From the NCBI GenBank assembly GCA_947579605.1, contig OX388310.1:1178001-1242000 (forward strand): 64,000 nt of DNA. Reading direction: 5' to 3'. Within the stretch, counting starts at the first letter, position 1, and every line of letters starts with the position of its first letter. The notes under the pieces are model-generated. The model was not told the origin of the DNA, ran no database searches, and was given only the letters and a program-made list of their open reading frames with translations. Below are positions 21,966 through 33,063 of this stretch, one piece after another. The position numbers and the translations under genes were made by a program. The DNA comes from Athripsodes cinereus (lineage: Eukaryota; Arthropoda; Insecta; Trichoptera; Leptoceridae).

Positions 21966-24892
21966 TGATCTAGTCTTTTCGTCAGTTTCTACGGTCGCAG
22001 TCGGCAGGTCTTCTTCACCATTACTTCCGGTTGATGCCTATCACCCTCCTCTCGATATTCTTGTTTTGTCTCATTCTTGTGACTCAAAGAGCGAACCAAC
22101 TGTCAGACGAGACTTCCGCGGGGCTGATTACTCTGAGGTTATTTCGTTCCTGGAGAATATTGACTTAAATTTTATACAATGTGAGGATAACTTAAATACT
22201 GTAATTCAAAAGTATCACGACCATTTAACGTCGTGCATAAATACATATATACCAGAAAAATCGGTTAAGCCTTCTAGTTACCCAAAATGGTTTAATGCAG
22301 AGTTAAAAGAACTGGTTATGAAAAAAAAGATAGCGCACAAGAGATATAAAGAAACAAATGATATTGACGATTACAATGTTTTTTCTCAATTGCGTTCTCA
22401 ATGTTCTTCGTTGTCCAAAGAATGTTATAAGCAACATATAAAATCAATGGAGGAAAATTTACCCAGAGATTCTCGAAACCTGTGGAGGTTCGTCAATGGT
22501 TTGAGGGAAGATCGGGTCGATATACCTACTACACTTTTTCATAACGATCAGCATTCTGAATCTCTTCAGAGTGCAATAAACCTATTAGCTTCTTTCTTCC
22601 AGGATGTTTATGATAAACCATCCAATTTTGTCGACTCCGACTTTTCCTCTGACAAGAAAATCGATTTGCCCAGCATTACTATTTCTATTGACGAGGTCAA
22701 AAGTGCGATACTTGCCTTGGATGCTTCTAAGTCTGCTGGTCCCGATGGAATTCCTAATGTATTCTTAAAAAACTGTGTTGAAATTATGGCAAGCCATTTA
22801 CAAATAATGTTCACTTTATCATTAAAATCGGGAATTTTTCCTAGCATTTGGAAACAGGGCTACATATGTCCTATATTTAAAAAAGGCGATAACACACAGG
22901 TTAGCAATTATAGGCCTATATGCATATTGTCAGCAATTCCCAAACTTTTCGAGTCGATAGTTGTCCAGAAAATAAAAAACTCTTTAAATACAATTATTAC
23001 AAGTAAACAACATGGTTTTATGCCAAATAAGTCTACTCTCACGAATTTGTTAATTTATCAAAATTACTTAGTGGATATTATTTCAAAGAGAGGTCAAGTC
23101 GACTCCATATACACAGACTTTTTTAAAGCTTTTGACAAGGTGTCTCATGACAGGCTACTGTGCAAGTTACGTGGATATGGAGTCGATGGAATTTTCTTCC
23201 AATGGCTGGAATGTTACCTCAAAGATCGTACTCATAAAGTGAAGGTTGGTAATTGCATTTCTGATACTATTTATGCATATAGTGGAGTCCCGCAGGGGTC
23301 GCACTTGGGGCCAATCTTGTTTAACTTATTTGTTAATGACATAGTTGAGATCTTCAGAGACATAGAGGTGTTGCTATTTGCTGATGATTTGAAGCTATAT
23401 AAATCTGTAAAAAACGAAAATGACTGCATCATACTCCAAAATAATTTAAATTTACTAAACAATTGGTGTAAACAAAATAAACTGAGTCTTAACGCGACCA
23501 AATGTCAAGTCATACGTTTCCACAGAACTAAATCACAAATTGTTTATGACTATTCAATCGACAATATTATTCTTCAATGTGCTTCAAATCTGAAAGATCT
23601 AGGTGTCACCTTCTCTGACGATCTAACTTACAACTTACATATAGAGGAAGTTGTCAGCAGAGCTATGAGATGCCTGGGTTTCGTTTTTAGATTGGTGAAT
23701 GACTTACAGCAAATTAGGTCTTATGATCTTCTCTTTGCATCCCTTGTGAGACCATTATTAGAATATAACACCGTTATTTGGTCTCCAAATTACGCTATCC
23801 ATATTAAAAGTATAGAGAGAGTGCAGAGGAAGTTCTTGAGACTGATCAATTACAAAAAGGGCATCCCAATTGAAAATATAGACTACACTGATCTGATGAA
23901 TGAACTTGGCCTCCTCAGTCTACAAAACAGAAGAAAAATGTTTGACCTCTGTTTTTTCCATAAATTACTTAACAACGCTATTGATTCCCCAGAAATCATG
24001 GAATGTATCCAATTCAGTGTTCCTGCTAGGTTGACTAGACATACTGTGATGTTTCATGAGGCGAATACCCGTAATAACTATGTATATTATTCTCCACTCA
24101 TTAGGATTCACAGGCTGGCCAATCTGGTAGGGGATAAAACGGATATTTTTGCTGACAATTTTCAAAAATTCAAAACTGACGTAGTAAATTACTTAAAACT
24201 GTGTAGTTGACATTGGGCAGTTGAGTTCTGCGTCCAAGCGGTTGGTTCGTTCTTTGTATACCTATATTGTTTATTGAAAAATACATTATTGTTTGTGTAT
24301 CTGTATAATTTATTGAAAATTATATTTTTTACTCTATATGTTATATATTATTTATTAATTTTTTTGAACGATTTTACCTAATTTATTATTTTAGATTATT
24401 GAATTGCTTATACAAAATTTATTATACCTTTTATATTAATTAATTATCTGTTTACCTAATTTTAACCTATTTACATTGACTACCTGCTAACTATGTTTTA
24501 TTACATTATTCCTATTTTTTATTAATTTCTTCTTGTTAATATGTCTTAAATTCATTGTTTATTGATCTCTGTCTGTATTGATTATTTGTTTGTGATGTTA
24601 AACATTTTATAATTATATATTTTAATAATCTTATGTTGAATTTCCCAATTTTGATGATTTAATGCTAGTTCTGTCTTTTATCAATTAATTTTTAAAAAGT
24701 TTTATTGAATGGTTTATACGTATTATATTTAGCATACTGTTTTTTTTTATTGTGTATTGTCCTTTTTTCATGATTATTCCTTGTTGTTTAAATGTACTGT
24801 CTGTCATGCAATTTCTACAATTATTTTATTTTATACATGTAAAAGGCTCACGCCGTATATTGTAATAATAAATAAATAAATAAATAAATAAA
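21966..24892 (+). mobile_element. Jockey/CR1-type LINE, 5'-truncated
   Basis: The element starts abruptly inside the endonuclease (D-L-V-F-S) at 21967 after a TTTATTTATTTATC run. It continues through the RT, a 680-bp AT-rich 3' UTR and the tail TGTAAAAGGCTCACGCCGTA, then (AATA)n ending near 24892. The same tail, more or less decayed, ends copies at 15409-15838, 27165-27795, 29235-29440 and 29585-30240. Confidence 0.85.
21967..24210 (+). CDS. LINE reverse transcriptase, partial (747 codons)
   Basis: The open frame lacks its own start because the element is truncated; the first in-frame codons read DLVFSSVSTVAVG and VDAYHPPLDILVLSH, the end of a Jockey-type endonuclease. The reverse transcriptase follows: KSAGPDGIPNVFLKN, GYICPIFKKGDNTQVSNYRP, KQHGFMPNKST, YTDFFKAFDKVSHDRL, SGVPQGSHLGPILFNLFVND and LLFADDLKLY (FADD at about residues 471-474). 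The end has SIERVQRKFLRLINYKKG, a typical post-RT motif. Two departures are T-D-F-F-K-A-F where T-D-F-x-K-A-F is usual, and ORF1 plus most of the endonuclease are absent. The RT frame itself is intact, which implies a young insertion, but this copy could not move autonomously. Confidence 0.88.
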   Translation, partial: DLVFSSVSTVAVGRSSSPLLPVDAYHPPLDILVLSHSCDSKSEPTVRRDFRGADYSEVISFLENIDLNFIQCEDNLNTVIQKYHDHLTSCINTYIPEKSVKPSSYPKWFNAELKELVMKKKIAHKRYKETNDIDDYNVFSQLRSQCSSLSKECYKQHIKSMEENLPRDSRNLWRFVNGLREDRVDIPTTLFHNDQHSESLQSAINLLASFFQDVYDKPSNFVDSDFSSDKKIDLPSITISIDEVKSAILALDASKSAGPDGIPNVFLKNCVEIMASHLQIMFTLSLKSGIFPSIWKQGYICPIFKKGDNTQVSNYRPICILSAIPKLFESIVVQKIKNSLNTIITSKQHGFMPNKSTLTNLLIYQNYLVDIISKRGQVDSIYTDFFKAFDKVSHDRLLCKLRGYGVDGIFFQWLECYLKDRTHKVKVGNCISDTIYAYSGVPQGSHLGPILFNLFVNDIVEIFRDIEVLLFADDLKLYKSVKNENDCIILQNNLNLLNNWCKQNKLSLNATKCQVIRFHRTKSQIVYDYSIDNIILQCASNLKDLGVTFSDDLTYNLHIEEVVSRAMRCLGFVFRLVNDLQQIRSYDLLFASLVRPLLEYNTVIWSPNYAIHIKSIERVQRKFLRLINYKKGIPIENIDYTDLMNELGLLSLQNRRKMFDLCFFHKLLNNAIDSPEIMECIQFSVPARLTRHTVMFHEANTRNNYVYYSPLIRIHRLANLVGDKTDIFADNFQKFKTDVVNYLKLCS

Positions 24893-25259
24893 TTTATTTT
24901 TTAACAATTACAATTCAGCAGATGTTTTGTGTGTCCTTTTAATAACAAATTAATAATAATATATCATTATTAAAAAAAAAACATTCTAGACAAGCACGCA
25001 ACGTAAATTTTGTATGAAAAATAGACAAATACTCGATTCTATAACACTCACATAAAAAAAAATTGTTCATTGTCAATATAGGAAACAAATGTCCGTTGAA
25101 ATTCCAACACATTGTTCATTTTTTAAATTTAAATTATAGTGTAAAATGTGGATACTTTATTAAATTACACCTCTTATTACATTGTAAACTTTTATCAGTT
25201 TTTGTATTGATTGTTAGTACATAACACAATCAAAATAATATTTATTGCTTTGTAAGAAT

Positions 25260-25460
25260 AACAAAAGAAATGAAAACTACAATACACACACATGCATGGT
25301 AAAAGAGATCCGAGAGATCGTGTGTGTAATAGTGCTATACGAGAGGAATGTGTAATGGAAGTTGATGTAATTACCAAGATGAATTCAAATAAGTTACGGT
25401 GGTTTGGGCATGTGGAAAGAAAGAATGAGGGGAGAATGACAAGGAAATATATGTACCTAT
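25260..25460 (+). pseudogene. LINE-A subfamily fragment
   Basis: The plus strand encodes NKLRWFGHVERKNEGRMTRK and, before it, RDPRDRVCNSAI, matching LINE-A RDRVKNEDIRRM...NKLRWFGHVERMKEERMTKR with about half the positions changed. A different LINE-A subfamily is likely. Confidence 0.6.
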
Positions 25461-25955
25461 ATGACTGAGAGCAATAGTGCTTTGAGAAGTGGCAGTCCAA
25501 GGAAAAATGGTACTTTATCACTCAAAATTTGGCATCTCTTTCTTAGTCCCTTTTCCTTCCTATTCTTTACGCTTGTAACTTCGCTTTTCCTATCTTATTT
25601 TTGGGAAAATTTCAAGAAATTGGGTCAGTTTGAAGACTCACGCCTCCACAATAAACTCGCCCTACTTCTTAATCCTTTTTCTTGGACCCAAAAGCCCATC
25701 CTGCAAGATCGAGATGGCTCAATAAATTTGCATTCTGCTTCTCCCTGTGCTGAGAGAAGCATGAGTATTTTTTCACTCATGTCCTCGATCTCGCACATAC
25801 GACAAAATATACGACGGCGACACTTTCCTTTCAAAGCCGAAAACACCATCACACATATTAAATCTTCTTCTTCACTCCTAGCGAATTGCGAATGCTTCCT
25901 TCTAGGGTAAACCTATACATATGTGGGATATGCCGTGATGGTATAGTATAGTATA
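25461..25955. other. Unexplained segment ending in the SINE-A/LINE-A tail
   Basis: The plus strand stays open for 149 codons (25461-25910) and the minus strand for 75 (25625-25852, with CRRRIFCRMCEIEDM). Composition is richer in GC than its flanks. It ends at ATATGTGGGATATGCCGTGA, TGGTATAGTATAGTAT (25919-25955), which is the tail shared by SINE-A and LINE-A, so it may be the body of another non-autonomous element. No family recognised. Confidence 0.35.
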
Positions 25956-26384
25956 TTTCTCAAATGGATAACTTATAAATAGGTACTTCCTTTTGAAACG
26001 CATAAATTATATCATAACTATCTACTTATTTTGTATGTATTTATTTACGCACTTTATGTATTATTTATTCGTCGAACAGTTCAATAATTTAATAGTACCT
26101 AATCTAAGTATGTGACTAATATTAATAATATTGTTATTAACGTGGAAATGCATTGTTATACAATAATACTTTCGAAATGTTTGGTCGCTTGGATACAATA
26201 TTCACGTGTGCGGTGTGACTAATGTAAGTACAGAACACATATCATGATTTGTTTATAGCATAACCATTACCTATAATATAAAGCCGCTCCAATACAAATA
26301 TTATTAAGTATTGAACTGTGACATGTTGTCTACCCCCTTAATTCTACATCCTGTTTATTTTTCAAACACATTATTATTATTTTG

Positions 26385-26518
26385 ACAACGATATCAGAGC
26401 GCAAGGAATGTCGTGGGAAGAGGTGACGCAATTGGCACAGAGACGCTCTGAATGGAGGAGGCTGGTTTCTGCCCTGTGCTCCCGAGAGGAGCGTTTAGGG
26501 CGATGATGATGATTATTA
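26385..26518 (+). mobile_element. RTE (GAT)n-family 3' end
   Basis: GATATCAGAGCGCAAGGAAT, GGCACAGAGACGCTCTGAAT and TGCTCCCGAGAGGAGCGTTT are followed by GATGATGATGATTATT. Near-identical to the reverse complement of 2809-2940 and to 59400-59525. Only the last about 35 codons and the tail are present. Confidence 0.8.
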
Positions 26519-26610
26519 TTTTACGTAGGTGATATGCAGTTAAATCTAAAATAATGAACCTTTCTACATAATATGTAGATAGTAAGCAACCTTATGTCAT
26601 AATTATAATA

Positions 26611-26798
26611 TCAAACATATTTTGAATTAGGTACTCCAGATTAATCATTCTAATTGATCACACTCATCCATAGTCAACCTATTTGAATAGGTATTAACTA
26701 GGTATAGGTATGTTGTTAATACCTATTCAAATAGGTTGACTATGGATGAGTGTGATCAATTGGAATGATTAATCTGGAGTAGTTCAAAATATGTTTGA
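26611..26798. repeat. Long fold-back (about 85-bp arms)
   Basis: The left arm 26611-26698 is mirrored by 26715-26798 (for example CCATAGTCAACCTATTTGAA against TTCAAATAGGTTGACTATGG) with only a few mismatches near the outer ends. The 16-bp centre is TAGGTATAGGTATGTT. No coding content and no other copy in this window. Confidence 0.85.
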
Positions 26799-26924
26799 CA
26801 TCTACACTTCTAGTAAGTTAAAAATTCAGTTCCCGACATCCAATTGTGTCAAAAAATTCATAACATAATATTATAATAGATAAAATTTTAGGTGAGTTTT
26901 TGTCTATTAGATTCCTATGCATTT

Positions 26925-27020
26925 TATTGACACTGACAGGATAACCTGCATTTGATTATCTGCCGTTAAACTGCTGGCTACCCCAACTTTGGGATACGTA
27001 TGTCATAATGGTGTAGATAG
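26925..27020 (+). mobile_element. SINE-A 3' fragment
   Basis: CTGCTGGCTACCCCAACTTT, GGGATACGTATGTCATAATG and GTGTAGATAGATAGATAG give the SINE-A tail, here with a (GATA)n end. Confidence 0.6.
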
Positions 27021-27024
27021 ATAG

Positions 27025-27135
27025 ATAGATAATGAGCCCGTCTTTACACACTTTTTTCGCTTATTCCACATTCGTGCAATTTCTCATACTCTTCATCAAC
27101 ACGCGAGCATTCTTAAGAATTTGATCTACGAGTTA
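27025..27135 (-). mobile_element. LINE-A internal 3' fragment
   Basis: CGTCTTTACACACTTTTTTC, GCAATTTCTCATACTCTTCA and AACACGCGAGCATTCTTAAG align with the reverse complement of LINE-A 19800-19940. The terminal 60 bp are absent. Confidence 0.6.
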
Positions 27136-27164
27136 TTTTGTATGTACGTATTTTTGTATTTTTT

Positions 27165-27795
27165 ATTTTTTATTTATTTATTTATTTACATATATTCACG
27201 GCGTTAGCCTTTAACATGTTTACAATCAAATCAGAATAGAGAACAACAACATGACAAAAAAAATTACAATTAATGTGTCGAATCAAAAATAGTAATACTG
27301 GTAAAATAAATGTATATAATACAATTCTTATAAATATGTCAAAATAAAATATTCAAACAAGTCATTTTAAGTAGAGGATTCATAAATATAAAGTCATACA
27401 AGTAAAAAAATTAGTAATGAGATAATTATTATTTTTGTCAATCAAAATATGTCAGATGATTTATTCACCACCGTTTAATGGAGCATCCATCTCAAGAGCG
27501 CATAGAAAAGCGATGTCTTCAATTCGCTCCTGATCGTTTTTATTGATTGGTTTTTACAAAGGTTCTCGGGTAGTCGATTCCAGATAACCAGATAACGGGT
27601 CCTGTGACACTAGAAGCCATATTATAAAAGCAGAATTCGTTGGTTCTGTTGATCTCGTCCAGCATATTGGTGGATGTCTTTGCTGAGCGTAAGGGTCTAC
27701 TTGCAGGTGTTCTGAGAACACAGAGCTCAGAAAGTGACTGAAGTGGAATATTAGTCAAAGCCTTGTAGACCATAAGGCACAATTTGTATTGGACA
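27165..27795 (-). pseudogene. CR1/L2-type LINE C-terminal end and 3' UTR
   Basis: The minus-strand frame 27782-27540 reads CLMVYKALTNIPLQSLSELC, LRTPASRPLRSA and later FYNMASSVTGPVIW. This is the familiar ordering VYKxL..P..L..L, then RxLRS, then a W-x-x-L-P-like block at the C-terminus of CR1/L2/Jockey reverse transcriptases. The 3' UTR runs to a (TTTA)n tail at 27170-27186 preceded by TTCACGGCGTTAGCCTTTAA. The RT core is missing. Confidence 0.6.
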
Positions 27796-27823
27796 TTTTG
27801 AGTATATGAATGATGAGCAAATG

Positions 27824-28572
27824 AATCGCTCTATGTTAAAGGAACGTAAGTCCAATTCACGTAATTTTACAGGAATGCAATAAAACTCTCTGGTGAAAAA
27901 AAAATAAAGGAAACAATTTTTTGTTTACATTTATTAAAGTAAAATAGTATATTTTACATACGATTATCTATCAATCATGGAGAAATTCTCTTTAGTCTGT
28001 GAGAAAATTTAATTTGAAAACGTTGGACTTACGCCCTTTTTACAAGGAATGGAAAGGAGTTGTAATAAATGAACAATTTCACAATAAAAAGTATAAATAT
28101 AGTTCACAATAGTTATATTAAAATAATAAATAAATGTATTCTAATGACAGACGTAACTTTTTAAATATAAAAATGAATTATATAGATGTATGTAGAGTAT
28201 TTATTAATCATTAATGCCATGATCACAGTCTATTGTCGGTGTCGTCATGTCAATGTCAATTTTGGCGGTAAAATGTTCTAATCGACAATTTGCAATGTTG
28301 CCATACAGTAAACTACCTAAAAATATTTAGTTCCTACTGATAGTAGGATTATAATAAAGTCATAACTTTATTACAATTGCGTACCTAATGTACCCTTTTA
28401 ACATGGAATGAAAAAAAAAAGATATATAATTTTTGTATATATTCACTCGACTTATGCCGGTTTGTTGCATTTTATGTGCTACACAGATGGATAAGTGTTT
28501 TTTCGACATTTTTGCATAAATAACTCAATTTAGCAAAAATTGTGACTTACGCCCCTTTAACATGGAGCGATT
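27824..28572. mobile_element. TIR element, 749 bp, 6-bp target duplication
   Basis: The ends AATCGCTCTATGTTAAAGGA and the mirrored TTTAACATGGAGCGATT match at nearly every position over about 30 bp. CAAATG lies directly outside both ends (27818-27823, 28573-28578). Internal degenerate copies of the end motif (GGACTTACGCCC at 28024, CGACTTATGCCGG at 28448) look like subterminal transposase sites. Non-coding, so non-autonomous. A 6-bp duplication does not point to a common superfamily. Confidence 0.75.
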
Positions 28573-28904
28573 CAAATGATTATTTAATTATTTCATTATA
28601 GGTAGTAATTATTGGATATATATTTATTATTGTCAATTGAAGTAACTACCTGAATATAATGCGTGTAATTTGATACTTGTTGTTAGTGTTAGTATGATAA
28701 AAGACAATCTAATTCAGTGAGACAGGTGAATTTCGTATATTTTTTTGGTACACCCGTACCTAGTACCTACATACAGGTGTTGTGTGACTTCTATGGCAAT
28801 GTTCTCACACTATCAAAAATGTCAATAAAACAATCGAAATAATGATGCCCAGGGACGATAAACTTTATTGACAGTCGGAGAACAAAATTAAGTAGTTTTT
28901 GTTT

Positions 28905-29060
28905 AAATTTTATTTTATTCATTCCTAATTGTACATTGATCACAATAGGTACATACAATTTTATAGAAAAAACACAATCAAATTAAATAGAATCAAAATA
29001 CAGAAGGCAAATTTATCGCAAAGGCGCGATCTCTTCCAACATAACCAACCCACGTTTTCT
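28905..29060 (-). mobile_element. Jockey-type LINE tail, family 2
   Basis: TGTACATTGATCACAATAGG, CAATCAAATTAAATAGAATC and CGCAAAGGCGCGATCTCTTC recur in the same order at 30715-30870 (minus) and, in sense, around 58645-59035. A TTTATTTTATTC end marks the tail. Confidence 0.6.
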
Positions 29061-29099
29061 TTACAACTTATAAATTCATAAATTGGCGGTTTTATTCAT

Positions 29100-29545
29100 T
29101 TATACATTTTTGGAAAAGTATAAATTGGTCTCCCACTCTTTTCCGCATGTTTTCGAGTGTCTTGTAAAATGCAGGTGTCCAAAAACTAAACAAATTTTTC
29201 ATCTTAAATTTAGCGAAGAGGTTTGCCATTATTTATATTGACATACCAAAAATTTAATTATTTTTATTGACCTTATTCATATACAATTTTCTATTATTGT
29301 TTTTACATTATCTTGTTGTTAATCTTGACTTGTGATGTATTGTTTTGTATAGACTGCGATTACTTTGTTTTTTTTTGTTGTTGTTCCTTAGGTATACTTT
29401 TTTGTTAACATGTAAAAGGCTCACGCCGTATAATGAATTAATTTTTTGTTGGCACTGAGAAGATAATTTGCATGTTTATTGCATGCGGCTAGTCTGCTGG
29501 CTACCCCACCTGTGGGATAAGCCGTGATGGAATGGTATTGCTTGA
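29100..29545 (+). mobile_element. SINE-A split by a LINE tail
   Basis: The 5' half (29126-29230) has GGTCTCCCACTCTTTTCCGC and AGCGAAGAGGTTTGCCA; the 3' half (29440-29545) has TTGTTGGCACTGAGAAGATA, CTGGCTACCCCACCTGTGGG and GCCGTGATGGAATGG. Between them, 29235-29440 is a 5'-truncated Jockey/CR1-type tail ending ACATGTAAAAGGCTCACGCC, GTATAATG. Confidence 0.65.
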
Positions 29546-29584
29546 AGTAGTAGAACAACTGAAACATCAGTAGCTTTTAAGGTG

Positions 29585-30240
29585 AAATTTATTTATTTAT
29601 TTATTTATTTACAAATATTTACGGCCAAAGCCTTTTACATGTTAAACCTCTGTATACATACAAAACATGTATACAAAGGAACGATCAGTTACAAAAAAGA
29701 CACAAAACAATTAGATTAAAAAAACGAGAGTACAGACAGTATAACATTAATCGTGTTATAATTATAGAATAAGGTATGAAATTGTTAAAAAAAATTAGTC
29801 AAGATATCACAATTAGAAATCAAGTGGTACAAAAATGTCAAATAAAGTTAAAAGTCAATTAGTTAAAATTAAACTAAAAAAACGAGATAATATTTACGAT
29901 AAATCCATCAACAATAGGTTCTAACATTTGTGAAGGTACAGAAAAAAATAGTTATATGCGTTTTGGTCAATCATGTACATTCCAAAAAATAATTTTATTT
30001 TTAGTGCGTCCGTAGATGCGTTAGTATAATAATTGCACTTTGGCAGATTCAAGTAGTAAGTTTTGAATGAAATCATTGTATTGAGTTCGCATGTCATAGA
30101 TCCTTTATTAACAATGCAAAAGAAAAAACACAACTGCATTTTTACGAATGACGTCAAGATTGATCGTCTCTGAATGACTTATTTGTTGCCTATAGATCTC
30201 TCCTTTTTTAGACAATAGACATTTGGTTGTCGTCATTTGA
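29585..30240 (-). mobile_element. Jockey/CR1-type LINE 3' end
   Basis: A (TTTA)n run at 29587-29611 is followed by ATATTTACGGCCAAAGCCTT, TTACATGTTAAACCTC, the reverse complement of the tail of the 21967 LINE family. The inner 500 bp are degenerate 3' UTR and C-terminal coding relic without clear motifs. Confidence 0.55.
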
Positions 30241-30454
30241 TGAACCCGAACCAGCATAGTGCCTAAGACAAGTATGGATAATATCTACTTATATCTACTG
30301 CAATTTGTGGGTCCATGATCCAATGACTGCGGCAGATATTACCTACGTTGTGCGGTTGTGACAGATTTGAATGATTGGTAGACGTCATGTCTATTAAGAA
30401 TGAAAATATCAAAGTGGTAAAACAGAGATAAGAAACATTTTAAATCAATAATAA

Positions 30455-30630
30455 CATTCCCCATGGAGTCCCTGGTAAGAAATAATAGGTCTTCCACTCT
30501 TTTCTGCAAGTTTTCGAGTGTCCCGTAAAAGGGAAATGTTCGTTAAACCTAAAGTATAAGAAAATTAACATAAATAATTGTTAAAACAATCTGCATGTAT
30601 AAACTCATGCCATGATGGTAAATTAAATAG
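30455..30630 (+). mobile_element. SINE-A copy, decayed
   Basis: CCATGGAGTCCCTGGTAAGA, AGGTCTTCCACTCTTTTCTG, TTTTCGAGTGTCCCGTAAAA, then CTCATGCCATGATGGTAAAT. The middle is missing or unrecognisable. Confidence 0.5.
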
Positions 30631-30714
30631 TAATTTATTTATTAATTTACCTATGACACACTTTGGATAATACATATAAGTTGAGACAATATACAAGAGA
30701 CAAAACTAAATTTA

Positions 30715-30870
30715 TTTTATTTATTTATTTATTCATTCATTCTTTACTGATTATTTATTGATGAAAAATAATAACATAAAAGGTATACATTCAAATTAAA
30801 TACAATCAATATACAGAGGGCGAGTTTATCGCAAAGGCGCGATCTCTTCCAACTAACCCAAAAGTATTAA
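30715..30870 (-). mobile_element. Jockey-type LINE tail, family 2
   Basis: TTATTTATTTATTCATTCAT, then ATACAGAGGGCGAGTTTATC and GCAAAGGCGCGATCTCTTCC. Same family as 28905-29060. Confidence 0.6.
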
Positions 30871-30874
30871 CTTA

Positions 30875-31750
30875 AAAAAAAAACATATGATAAAAATAAA
30901 ATCAATAATCTTAGGCAATTTGGAAAAAAAAGAGAGAAAAAAAAATCAATAGATACATTTCTATCTGGACCTACCAATTGAATTGACTGAATATTTTTTT
31001 TTCAATTCTGAAACACACTTCTGTTAAATCTAAAATATTTTATCGATAATAGGTACCTACGCTTACAAAATGGAAAGTACGGGATGGGAAATCAGGAATA
31101 TGTATGTTGTTCTCAAGAAAGATGACTGCTGATGGTATTATCTAATAGTCTATGGAGTCCAGAATAAAATAATTGGAATAGTATTGAAAAAGGCTCATAT
31201 CTAGCAGGGGAGAGTTGAATAAGAAAGTAAATTATTTACTGAAAACAAAATTTATTATTAGTGAAAAGCTAAAAATGGATCTTTCATCACTTTATAGAAA
31301 TCGATATTAATTACCTATATTTATATTATTTTTTTAACAAAATATGTTGACCAAAACAATTGTTCTTGAATCCTGAGACTTATTTCGATAGTGCTTGGAG
31401 AATACACACATGAATGATCAATAGCTACTGTAAATGTTGGAATGTGTTCGTCAATCAACTGTACCTATGTACATACATATATGTAGCTACATCAGAATTG
31501 AAGCTACCCAAAAGATGGATATTTAGGATAGAGTTTCACATTCTTATTTAAGGTCTATGTATTTTACTATCTAGAAACGTTTCTGTAAACGTCTCTGTAG
31601 GTATTTATCTTCTTATTTTTCATAGCTGTCACAAAATTTCAACAGATGTCGATTGTGCAAAAATAAGGTTCAATGTGAAAATATGTAAAAAACGGTGAAT
31701 GTGTGAAATTATTCAAAAATGACAATTATGATTATTGAAGATTTATTTTA
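30875..31750. other. AT-rich stretch, nothing recognised
   Basis: No open frame or repeat boundary can be supported here. Confidence 0.3.
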
Positions 31751-31756
31751 TTTTAC

Positions 31757-31990
31757 TTGTCTGAAAGAAAGGGTGTGAGGAAACGCGGGCGTCCGAGAAC
31801 CACGTGGCTTGATCACGTGGATCAAATTCTCAAGGACGGCCGCGTGTTGAGTAATATTGATAATATGAGAAACTGTATGAATGTGGAGGAAACGACGGAA
31901 GTGTGTAAAGATAGATCTGTTTGGCGTTCCGTTCTCTCTGCCTACCCAACTTGGGACACGGCGTGATGGTATAGTATAGTATAGTATAAT
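31757..31990 (+). mobile_element. LINE-A 3' fragment, young
   Basis: About 220 bp nearly identical to LINE-A 19766-20005. The frame reads SERKGVRKRGRPRTTWLDHV and DQILKDGRVLS, has a small deletion (SNIDNM where LINE-A has SKRNRRACM), then RNCMNVEE and ends RSVWRSVLSAYPTWDTA, TGATGGTATAGTATAGTATA. Severe 5' truncation is typical of target-primed insertion. Confidence 0.85.
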
Positions 31991-32784
31991 TTACCCACCT
32001 TTAATATCGTAGAGGGTAATTTATTGCATGTGGTTTCTTTATAAGTGTCACATCGTCACCGAATTGCAAGCATTGCGGTTTGTAATTTAATATTGGCCTG
32101 TATGTAATACAATATTGAATTATTGATTAGAAAACATTTAAATAATATGTCAATGCCCTTTGCGCACTGAGTATTTGACCATGGTTTATTTACAAACTTA
32201 GAAATACTGATTGCAAGAAATCTTTAATATATTGCAAATACATGACTACATAATGTTTATACTGGATATAATATATTTACCTACCTATATTGTAGAAATC
32301 ACTCACAGACGAGGTTGCCAAGACTTATGTACATACAAAGTATAATATTCAAGATCGGTGGCTTTTTCGTACCTGAATTCAAAATGATAAATGTCTTATA
32401 ATTACCAACATTTTACAGACCACTGGAAACTTACAGTAAAGAGTGTAAACCTAGATTATTGTAATTTATGAACAATATTGTTATCTTGAGTTTTTAAGAA
32501 AATTGTTATGATTGTTTTTAACTCTATGTTTATTAGGTACTAATAATGGATTCGAGGGCAATATCCGAATCTATAGCAATGTTTTCTAAATCATTATCAT
32601 TGTGTTGGATGTACGGATAATGTTTAAGGCCTTTTTCTAGTAAATTAATTTCGTTAGAGTCGAAAATCACACAAGATTTGTTTACAAGTTTATCGAAGAA
32701 CGTCTAGATTATTGTGATATAGTGCGTATAGGTATATCCCGGACTTCAAATACTAGTTACACCTACTGCATACCATAACTACTA

Positions 32785-33045
32785 AGACATATCCCATCAG
32801 GCGCCATCACGTAATATCCCACAAGTTGTGAGGCAGCCAGCAGATCTGCTGCATGTTACACATATGCAAGCCGTCCTCTACTTTCCAACCAATAACAAAG
32901 ACATTCAAATGGGTGGTAAATCTCATCGCTGGATTTCAGTTGTAAAATGTCTTTATCTTTTCGAACACCTGCCTTACACAGGACACTCGAAAACTAACGA
33001 AAAAGGATGGGAGACCAATTCTTTGCCGGGTGCTCCACGGAAATA
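32785..33045 (-). mobile_element. SINE-A copy, near full length
   Basis: Runs from TATCCCACAAGTTGTGAGGC, AGCCAGCAGATCTGCTGCAT through CAAATGGGTGGTAAATCTCA and GGACACTCGAAAACTAACGA to GCCGGGTGCTCCACGG, the reverse of the full-length copy. Confidence 0.75.
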
Positions 33046-33063
33046 ATAAATTATATTATAAAC

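Noticed and set aside
22608..24165. Minus-strand ORFs opposite the Jockey-type RT
   Set aside because: Antisense shadows of the RT coding strand.
27001..27030. (GATA)n run as a separate microsatellite locus
   Set aside because: It is the tail of the SINE-A fragment ending there.
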